From CAZQLE01 sp964593905 (GTDB taxonomy: Bacteria; Chloroflexota; Anaerolineae; Anaerolineales; Anaerolineaceae): DNA of 14,098 nt. Below, piece after piece: positions 1 through 5,097 of this stretch (positions are counted from its first letter, which is position 1; every line of letters starts with the position of its first letter). The notes below the pieces were generated by a model. That model worked only from the letters and a program-made list of their open reading frames with translations. It ran no database searches and had not been told where the DNA came from. The position numbers were made by a program, and so were the translations under genes. The stretch spans positions 1 through 14,098 of the forward strand of contig CAZQLE010000099.1 in the NCBI GenBank assembly GCA_964593905.1. The letters are read 5' to 3'.

Positions 1-218
1 AGAAGATTGAAGAAGTATTGGATACGCTGCCGCCGCGGGAAGCGCGGATTTTGCGGATGCGTTTTGGGCTGGAAAATGGGCGCAGTTATACGCTGGAAGA
101 GGTGGGGCAAAAGTTTGGCCTGACCCGCGAACGGATCCGCCAGATTGAGAGCAAGGCGCTGCACCGTCTGCGCCATCCGCGCCGTTCACGCCAACTGCGT
201 GATTATGTAGGCTCATAA
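1..218 (+). CDS. rpoD: RNA polymerase primary sigma factor, C-terminal fragment (5' end outside window)
   Basis: The reading frame is open from position 3 and ends with TAA at 216-218, giving about 71 C-terminal residues. These form sigma region 4: a region 4.1 segment with LPPREARILRMRFGL, then the region 4.2 helix-turn-helix with YTLEEVGQKFGL followed by TRERIRQIESKAL, the recognition helix that contacts the -35 element. The RERIRQIE and ALHRLRHP signatures are those of primary (group 1/2) sigma-70 factors rather than ECF sigmas. A GTG/TTG-like codon inside the fragment is not the true start. A hairpin follows 31 bases after the stop. The gene could be a group 2 paralogue instead of the housekeeping sigma; the N-terminal regions needed to decide are missing. 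Assignment to the sigma-70 family is essentially certain. Confidence 0.93.
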   Translation, partial: KIEEVLDTLPPREARILRMRFGLENGRSYTLEEVGQKFGLTRERIRQIESKALHRLRHPRRSRQLRDYVGS

Positions 219-241
219 CCCGGGAACGCCTCCTGAAGAAC

Positions 242-280
242 AAAAAAAGCCCCGCCGGTTTTTATTAAACCGGCGGGGTT
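242..280. terminator. Bidirectional intrinsic terminator between the sigma gene and the CDF gene
   Basis: A perfect 12-bp GC-rich stem, 250-261 pairing with 267-278 (CCCCGCCGGTTT / AAACCGGCGGGG), has a 5-nt loop. A run of seven A at 242-248 becomes a T-tract when read on the minus strand, so this is a textbook terminator for the reverse CDF gene ending at 324. On the plus strand the hairpin is followed only by a poor T-run, so it should be weaker for the sigma factor gene. Confidence 0.85.
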
Positions 281-323
281 GTGATTTGATTCCTTGCAGT
301 GCAGGCTGAAAAGCTGCGGGCGG

Positions 324-1220
324 TTATTCGTGATCGTCTGGCTCGATATGCACATAGGCCCGGTCCACCTCCGACAGGTCTTCGACCCGTTTGGAGACCT
401 CTTCCGAGATATCGTGCACGGTGATCAGGTCTGTGGTGCCCACCACATTAACATGCAGGTCCACCACCAGGGTGGGGCCGACATACTCTGTGAGCAGGTG
501 ATGCACCCGCAGCACACCGGGCACGCTTTCGGCGCGTTGAACGATCTCTTCGCGCAGTTCCTGTGAGGCGCCCGCCCCGGTAAGAAAGTCGAGGTTTTCG
601 CGCAGCGCCATAAATGCCTGGCGAAAGATCCAGACGGCCACAAGAACGCCGGCGATCGGGTCGGTCAGCGGAGAGATATACTGTGAACCGAGGACGCCCA
701 GAAAGGCCGCCGAAGAGGTGAGCACATCGCTCAGATTATCTTTGGCAGTGGTGGCCAGGGTGGGGCTGTTAAGACTTTTGGCCGAGCGGTTGATGAAGGT
801 ATACATCCCATATTTCGTCAACATGGCAAACAGCAAAACGGCCGTGGGCAGCCCCAGCGTCACCACGCTGCCGCCTTCGGCAAAGCGTTGAATGCCGGTG
901 CGGGCGGCCTCGTAACCGGCAAAGGCCATTGAAAAACTGACGATCACGCCCACCAGCGGCTCAAAACGGCTGTGCCCCTGGGGGTGCGAGATATCTGGCG
1001 GACGCTGCGCAACCCATAAACCGATCACCATCAGGATGGAATAAAACACATCTGAAATGGAGTTTGCGGCGTCGGAATACAGCGCGGCCGAACCGGTTAT
1101 GGCGGCGGCGGTGATTTTGACGGCTGCCAGTGTCAGGTTTCCCAGGCCGGTGACCAGCAGCGCCTGACGGTACATTCGTTCCCGCTGCGGATTGGGGGTG
1201 TGTTCGCGTGTCCAGCGCAT
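324..1220 (-). CDS. CDF-family divalent metal cation exporter
   Basis: 298 residues, the normal CDF length. CDF proteins are inner-membrane metal/proton antiporters that expel Zn, Fe, Co, Ni or Mn. About six transmembrane segments span roughly residues 19-205, followed by the cytosolic metallochaperone-like domain (about 218-298) ending VHIEP near the C-terminus. The metal-site positions are visible: in TM2 the pattern is N53-x3-D57 (in SDAANSISD, with an additional D50), and in TM5 it is D161-x3-D165 (in AKDNLSD). The HPQGHSRFEP loop after TM2 is a family hallmark. The common Zn-type His in TM5 is replaced by Asp; N-x3-D with D-x3-D resembles the Mn-exporting subgroup, so Mn is my inferred favourite, with Co/Ni/Fe not excluded. 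AGGAA lies 5 nt before the ATG. The gene is preceded by a long structured leader (1262-1394) and ends at the terminator at 242-280. Confidence 0.9.
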   Translation of the reverse strand: MRWTREHTPNPQRERMYRQALLVTGLGNLTLAAVKITAAAITGSAALYSDAANSISDVFYSILMVIGLWVAQRPPDISHPQGHSRFEPLVGVIVSFSMAFAGYEAARTGIQRFAEGGSVVTLGLPTAVLLFAMLTKYGMYTFINRSAKSLNSPTLATTAKDNLSDVLTSSAAFLGVLGSQYISPLTDPIAGVLVAVWIFRQAFMALRENLDFLTGAGASQELREEIVQRAESVPGVLRVHHLLTEYVGPTLVVDLHVNVVGTTDLITVHDISEEVSKRVEDLSEVDRAYVHIEPDDHE

Positions 1221-1261
1221 AAAAATTCCTGTTGCTTTCTTTTGGCCGTTAATCGCCCGCT

Positions 1262-1387
1262 GAGGCGCGTGGGCGATGGGCGCTGTTCATTCAGGAGAGA
1301 ATGGCTGTCTCGCTGGCGGCCATACCGGCGCCGCCAGCGCTGCATTCAGTTCGGGTGTGGGGCTGCCTCACACCTTTGCCCGCGCTC
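1262..1387 (-). promoter_or_regulatory. Structured leader of the CDF gene: candidate four-way-junction, metal-responsive RNA
   Basis: Hand folding of the minus strand gives a closing helix (1378-1387 with 1262-1274, ten pairs with three single-base bulges). It encloses three hairpins: 1354-1359/1369-1374 (6 bp), 1311-1320/1330-1339 (10 bp, perfect) and 1288-1292/1299-1303 (5 bp). Junction strands read AAA, CGAACTGAATGCAG, AGACAGC and AACAGCGCCCATC. A competing 7-bp hairpin (1252-1258 with 1271-1277) uses the 3' strand of the closing helix, as an expression platform would. The NiCo (czcD) riboswitch class is a four-way junction found upstream of CDF exporters, but I cannot confirm its consensus here. 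It may also be a fortuitous fold of GC-rich sequence. Confidence 0.35.
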
Positions 1388-1400
1388 TGTAAATGGGTTA

Positions 1401-1406
1401 AGTATA
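1401..1406 (-). promoter_or_regulatory. Candidate -10 box for the CDF gene
   Basis: TATACT reads on the minus strand at 1406-1401. Transcription would begin near 1394, a few bases before the first helix of the structured leader, and give a leader of about 173 nt. No good -35 hexamer lies 16-18 bp upstream (TCTGCT at 17 bp), so the call is tentative. Confidence 0.3.
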
Positions 1407-1582
1407 CTCATTTTGCGCCATAAAGCAGAGCCGTTTGCGGCAATGATTACCAGAATCACCCATAAAAATCGTAGCGATTCGCCTTGAAGTGTGTTATTGT
1501 TAAACGTAGTCCACCCGAAAGGTGGATGTTCATATTCTACCAGTAAGAATAATTTAGCCCCACTGCTCTGGACGAGAAAGGC

Positions 1583-1637
1583 TTTGATTTTGTGGGTTGG
1601 AAGTGTGCGTTACACGCTTCCAACCCACAAAATCAAA
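1583..1637. repeat. 25-bp near-perfect inverted repeat upstream of the MFS gene
   Basis: Bases 1583-1607 pair with 1613-1637 over 25 positions with a single G-T wobble (1604/1616), around the 5-nt loop CGTTA. It ends 30 bp before the MFS start codon. The outer third is AT-rich and the middle GC-rich. It does not end in a T-run, and no gene on the plus strand lies upstream for it to terminate. It could be an mRNA-leader hairpin, an operator for a dimeric regulator, or a copy of a dispersed palindromic element. Confidence 0.75.
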
Positions 1638-1667
1638 TTCATCTTATTGCAATAGTGGAGATATTTT

Positions 1668-3032
1668 ATGGAAAATACGCTTTCAAAGCCAATGATTCCC
1701 GCGCTTCCGCGCCGAAAATGGGCCCCGGCCACCCGAAAAGAACGCTGGGCCTGGTATGCCTATGATTTTGGGAATTCAGCCTATGCCGCTGTGGTGACCC
1801 TGGCAGTATACTCGGCCTACTTTAAACAACAGGTGGTGGGCGGGGCTGAGGGTTCACGGTTGTGGGGGCTTTCGGTTGGCATTGCGATGCTGGTGGTAGC
1901 CGTGCTTTCACCCATTCTTGGGTCGCTGGCCGATTTTTCGGGCAGCAAGAAAAAGTTCTTATTCGGTTTTACATTGATCGCCTGTGTTTTTACCGCCATG
2001 CTCTTTTTTGTCGGTCCGGGAGATGTGTTTACCGGGATGCTGTTCTTCATTCTGGCAGAGATCGGCTATCGCGGGGCGCAGGTGTTTTATAACGCGCTGC
2101 TGCCCGAAATTGCCACCGAAGAAGAGATGGGCCATGTTTCTGGCAATGGTTGGGCGCTTGGTTCATTTGGTGGAATTATCTGCCTTTTGATTGTGCTTGG
2201 CCTGATCACCTTTGTGGGCGGCTCGTTTGTGTTGCATTTTTCCTTCCTGATCACGGCGGCTTTTTATCTGCTCTCTTCATTGCCCACTTTTCTTTACATT
2301 CGTGAGCGCAAAGAGCCCCAGCCGCTGCCGCAGGGCGCCAGCTATTTCACCATCCCGTTTATTCAAATTGCGCAGACCTTTAAAGCGGTTAAAAATTACA
2401 AAGAGTTTGTTAAATTCATTATCGCTTTTCTGGTGTTCAATGACGGCATTATGATGACGCTGGATTTTGCAGCCATTATTGGCGCGGTCTTGTTTGGGAT
2501 GAAGCAGCAGGAACTGATCATTTTTATGATCCTGGTGCAAATTACCAGTGTGGCCGGGGCGTATATATTTGGAATTATGGCTGACCGCCTGGGCTGCAAG
2601 GCCTCGCTGGTGGTTTCGGTGCTTTTGATGGTTGTGACCGTGTCACTGCTGCTATTTGTCGATTCGTTGACCTTCTTTTATGTGATCGGGGCAATGGCCG
2701 GGTTTGCGCTCACCGGGGTACAGTCGGTCAGCCGTACGATGGTCGGGGTGATGGCGCCCGCCGAACGCAGCGCCGAGTTCTATGGCTTCTTTGAGGTTGG
2801 CGGACGCACTTCTTCTTTTATTGGCCCGTTTGTTTACGGGTTGATTGCTGCCGAGATGGCCCTGATCTATGGCAATCGGGGTTTTGATGCGCTTACGGCC
2901 GAGCAAATGGGTCTGCGCGCGGCAGTGGTTTCAATTATCGTCTTTCTGGTGGTGGGCCTGGTGTTGTTGATGTTTGTGCGCCAGAAACGACATATGGCTT
3001 CCATTGCAACGCCCGAAGAACAGGCGGTTTAA
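1668..3032 (+). CDS. MFS transporter, UMF1/Atg22-like family
   Basis: 454 residues with about 12 hydrophobic segments, the expected size and topology for a major facilitator. The N-terminal signature RWAWYAYDFGNSAYAAVV (about 26-43) is the hallmark W-x-x-Y-D-[WF]-x-N-S-A-[FY] block of the UMF1 family, related to fungal vacuolar Atg22. An MFS motif-A-like loop follows TM2 (LGSLADFSGSKKK), with a counterpart after TM8 (GIMADRLGCK). Substrates of bacterial UMF1 proteins are largely unknown, so none is assigned; Atg22 exports amino acids, which is only a hint. GGAG at 1657-1660 lies 7 nt before the ATG, a normal Shine-Dalgarno. The next gene starts 2 nt after the stop, implying co-transcription and possibly translational coupling. 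The long palindrome at 1583-1637 sits in its upstream region. Confidence 0.88.
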   Translation: MENTLSKPMIPALPRRKWAPATRKERWAWYAYDFGNSAYAAVVTLAVYSAYFKQQVVGGAEGSRLWGLSVGIAMLVVAVLSPILGSLADFSGSKKKFLFGFTLIACVFTAMLFFVGPGDVFTGMLFFILAEIGYRGAQVFYNALLPEIATEEEMGHVSGNGWALGSFGGIICLLIVLGLITFVGGSFVLHFSFLITAAFYLLSSLPTFLYIRERKEPQPLPQGASYFTIPFIQIAQTFKAVKNYKEFVKFIIAFLVFNDGIMMTLDFAAIIGAVLFGMKQQELIIFMILVQITSVAGAYIFGIMADRLGCKASLVVSVLLMVVTVSLLLFVDSLTFFYVIGAMAGFALTGVQSVSRTMVGVMAPAERSAEFYGFFEVGGRTSSFIGPFVYGLIAAEMALIYGNRGFDALTAEQMGLRAAVVSIIVFLVVGLVLLMFVRQKRHMASIATPEEQAV

Positions 3033-3034
3033 AT

Positions 3035-3778
3035 TTGACCGCGGTTTCTTCTTTTCCGGTGGTTTATCCGCGCCGCAGGCCGGTGCGGATGATGCTGCGC
3101 TCGCTGATGCGGGTTGGGCTGGCCGCTTTAACCGATATGGAAGTCATTGGCGCTGAAAACTTTCCCCGGCAGGGGCCGCTGCTGGTCACTGCCAACCATT
3201 TTAATTTTCTGGACCCGGTTGCCATTATTGGCGTTACGCCCTGGTCTCTTGAATATGTGGGCGGTACACGAATGCCCAATGCGCCGGCCAGTGTAAGCTG
3301 GTTGACCCGTGTTTACGGGGTGCTGCCGGTGCGCCGGGGGGGAATGTCTCGCGATACGCTGCTGGCGGCTGAGGGGGTGTTGAACCAGGGTGGTGTGCTG
3401 GGGATCTTCCCTGAAGCGGGCAGTTGGGCAACTGTGCTGCGCCCGGCGCGCCCCGGAACTGCGCTGCTGGCTTCGCGCACCCGTGCGCAAATTTTGCCGA
3501 TCGGGTTGGATGGTTTTACCGATGTGTTTCCGATGCTGCGGCAGGGAAAGCGGGCGCGGGTCACCATTCGCGTGGGCAAACCGTATGGCCCATTTTTCGC
3601 CGGCCCGCGCGGCGCAACAGATCGCAATCGTCTGGATGAGATTGGGCATGAGATTATGCGCCGGATTGCCGAGTTGCTCCCGCCGCACCGTCAGGGCCAT
3701 TACTCACCCGACCCGGCCATTCGTGAGGCCGCCCGCGGGACCGAGATTTACCCCTGGGATGGGGTGATCGAAGAATAA
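3035..3778 (+). CDS. PlsC-like 1-acyl-glycerol-3-phosphate acyltransferase
   Basis: 247 residues, typical for the family. It should transfer an acyl chain to lysophosphatidate (or a related lysolipid) at the inner membrane face. The catalytic motif I, N-H-x4-D, is present as NHFNFLD (H55, D60). Motif II is represented by PVRRGG (98-103), motif III by FPEAGSW (125-131) and motif IV by ILPIGLDG. Motif III reads FPEA instead of the usual FPEG. The start used is TTG at 3035, two bases after the MFS stop, with AGGCGG 7 nt upstream; ATG at 3089 or 3092 (residues 19/20) would remove only a basic N-terminal stretch and cannot be excluded. Coupling to the UMF1 transporter suggests a shared role in lipid or lysolipid handling, an inference only. 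A terminator follows. Confidence 0.87.
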   Translation: MTAVSSFPVVYPRRRPVRMMLRSLMRVGLAALTDMEVIGAENFPRQGPLLVTANHFNFLDPVAIIGVTPWSLEYVGGTRMPNAPASVSWLTRVYGVLPVRRGGMSRDTLLAAEGVLNQGGVLGIFPEAGSWATVLRPARPGTALLASRTRAQILPIGLDGFTDVFPMLRQGKRARVTIRVGKPYGPFFAGPRGATDRNRLDEIGHEIMRRIAELLPPHRQGHYSPDPAIREAARGTEIYPWDGVIEE

Positions 3779-3785
3779 AAATCAG

Positions 3786-3814
3786 AAAGCCCCCGGTCTT
3801 TGGGGGCTTTTGAA
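3786..3814. terminator. Bidirectional intrinsic terminator between plsC-like gene and sdaA
   Basis: A 9-bp stem, 3786-3794 with 3802-3810 (AAAGCCCCC / GGGGGCTTT), has a 7-nt loop and a TTTT run at 3808-3811 on the plus strand. It lies 8 nt after the acyltransferase stop and 20 nt beyond the stop of the converging serine dehydratase gene. The A-run on the left gives a short T-run for the minus strand, so it can serve both genes. Confidence 0.8.
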
Positions 3815-3830
3815 CGTTATAGGCGAAAGA

Positions 3831-5078
3831 TTAACCGGTTTTGCGTTTGCGCAGGACCGGTTTTGTTTTTTCTTTGGGTGGAAAGCGATAAGCTTTGGCC
3901 AGCCCGCCCCCGGCGGTTTCGCGGTAGAGTGAAGGCAGATCGTGCCCGGTCTGCTCCATCACCTCGACCACTTCATCAAAAGATACCCGGTGGCTGCCAT
4001 CGGAGAAGTAGACAAATTTTGCGCTGCTGAGCGCCATGTTGGCCCCAAAAGAATTGCGCTCGATGCACGGGATTTGAACCAGCCCATCCACCGGGTCGCA
4101 GGTCATCCCCAGGTTGTGTTCCAGCGCCATTTCGGCGGCATATTCGATCTGGCGCACTGTTCCACCCATTAGCTGGGTGGCGGCTGCGGCGGCCATGGCG
4201 CAGGCGGTGCCAATTTCACCCTGACAGCCAACCTCTGCGCCCGAGATGGAAGCGTTGTGTTTGACCAGGTTGCCGATCAACCCGGCAGTCGCCAGGGCGT
4301 GTAAGACATTTAAGCGGTTGGCCTCCAGGCGTTCCTGCAGGTGATGCAGCACGGCCGGCACCACCCCGCAAGATCCGCAGGTGGGCGCGGTGACGATCAG
4401 GCCGCCGCTGGCATTCTCTTCGGCGACGGCCAGCGCATAGGCGGTGGTGGAGCCGCTGGAGAAGAGGGGCGAATTGATCATCATGGATTTGCGGTAATAG
4501 CTCATTGCCTTACGGCCCAGACCCAGCCCGCCGGGCAGCAGCCCTTCGGCCTGAATGCCGCGCTCAATGGCGTTGTACATCACATCCAGAACGCTCGAAA
4601 GATAATCCCAGATCTCGGCGCCTTCCTGTTCTTGAACATACTCCCAGAAACTGATGCCGCTGCTGCTGCAATATTTCAAAATATCCCGCATGGTGGTGTG
4701 GCGATATACCGAACGGGCCGACTCGGGGCTGCCATCTTCTTCCATCAGCGCCCCCCCGCCGGGGCTGTAAACGCGCCAGGTCTGGCCTGCCGCGCCGTCG
4801 CTGCCCAGGGCTTCGAACTGCATTCCGTTGGGGTGCAGAGGCAGAAATTCATCCGGCTTCCAGATGATTTCCACCGGGGTCGGCTGGCTGGCGGCGATGA
4901 TGGCAGCATCGGTGAGATGACCGCGGCCTGTGGCAGCCAGGCTGCCAAACAGGGTCACGCGGATGCGGGCCGCTTCGGGACAGCGCTGATGAAAAAGCTC
5001 GGCGGCGCGGCGGGGCGCCATCGTATGGCTGGAGGACGGCCCATAACCAATGCGGAAAAGGTGACGAAGTGTATCCAT
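3831..5078 (-). CDS. sdaA: L-serine ammonia-lyase, iron-sulfur-dependent (single chain)
   Basis: 415 residues. The enzyme deaminates L-serine to pyruvate and ammonia in the cytosol, using an oxygen-sensitive [4Fe-4S] cluster as Lewis acid. The N-terminal beta domain opens with GPSSSHTMAP (13-22), and the catalytic alpha domain follows (about 120-400), so both halves are fused as in E. coli-type enzymes. Cysteines C285, C327 and C338 have spacings of 42 and 11, matching the three cluster ligands of the Legionella enzyme; EHNLGMTCDPVDGLVQIPC is the family signature. The tail ends RKRKTG and lacks the C-terminal cysteine used as a fourth ligand in that enzyme. It is somewhat shorter than the usual 450-460. 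A TATAAT box 9 nt before the ATG and no clear Shine-Dalgarno suggest a leaderless transcript. Confidence 0.93.
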   Translation of the reverse strand: MDTLRHLFRIGYGPSSSHTMAPRRAAELFHQRCPEAARIRVTLFGSLAATGRGHLTDAAIIAASQPTPVEIIWKPDEFLPLHPNGMQFEALGSDGAAGQTWRVYSPGGGALMEEDGSPESARSVYRHTTMRDILKYCSSSGISFWEYVQEQEGAEIWDYLSSVLDVMYNAIERGIQAEGLLPGGLGLGRKAMSYYRKSMMINSPLFSSGSTTAYALAVAEENASGGLIVTAPTCGSCGVVPAVLHHLQERLEANRLNVLHALATAGLIGNLVKHNASISGAEVGCQGEIGTACAMAAAAATQLMGGTVRQIEYAAEMALEHNLGMTCDPVDGLVQIPCIERNSFGANMALSSAKFVYFSDGSHRVSFDEVVEVMEQTGHDLPSLYRETAGGGLAKAYRFPPKEKTKPVLRKRKTG

Positions 5079-5087
5079 AACGATTGA

Positions 5088-5093
5088 ATTATA
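5088..5093 (-). promoter_or_regulatory. Consensus -10 box of sdaA, leaderless type
   Basis: TATAAT reads on the minus strand at 5093-5088 and is separated by 9 nt from the ATG at 5078. Transcription should therefore start about 2-3 nt before, or at, the start codon. It lies inside the 19-bp gap after the upstream diguanylate cyclase stop codon. No clear -35 hexamer is seen at 17 bp (CCGAAA). Confidence 0.55.
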
Positions 5094-5097
5094 CCGG

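Larger units (their letters stand above)
1221..1667. other. 447-bp divergent intergenic region
   Basis: This gap lies between the divergent CDF and MFS genes and holds no convincing coding sequence. Its left part (1221-1406) is the CDF leader and candidate promoter. Its right part holds a 6-bp hairpin, TCCACC/GGTGGA, at 1510-1526; a second 6-bp hairpin, TATTCT/AGAATA, at 1533-1551; a long palindrome at 1583-1637; and a 10-bp palindrome TATTGCAATA at 1645-1654. I could not find a -35/-10 pair for the MFS gene that I trust. Confidence 0.6.

Noticed and set aside
1262..1400. yybP-ykoY manganese riboswitch in the CDF leader
   Set aside because: The conserved GGGGAGUAG-type and CAUAC-type segments of that class are not visible, although the exporter itself looks Mn-like; a different class remains possible.
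1221..1667. tRNA, CRISPR array or small gene in the longest intergenic region
   Set aside because: No cloverleaf, no regularly spaced direct repeats, and the short frame at 1200-1487 has no coding character or ribosome binding site.
3128..3700. 190-residue reverse-strand frame opposite the acyltransferase
   Set aside because: Antisense to catalytic motifs of the acyltransferase, low-complexity composition, no start signal.
4341..5087. 248-residue plus-strand frame opposite sdaA
   Set aside because: Antisense to the conserved serine dehydratase cysteine motifs; Gly/Ala-rich shadow composition.
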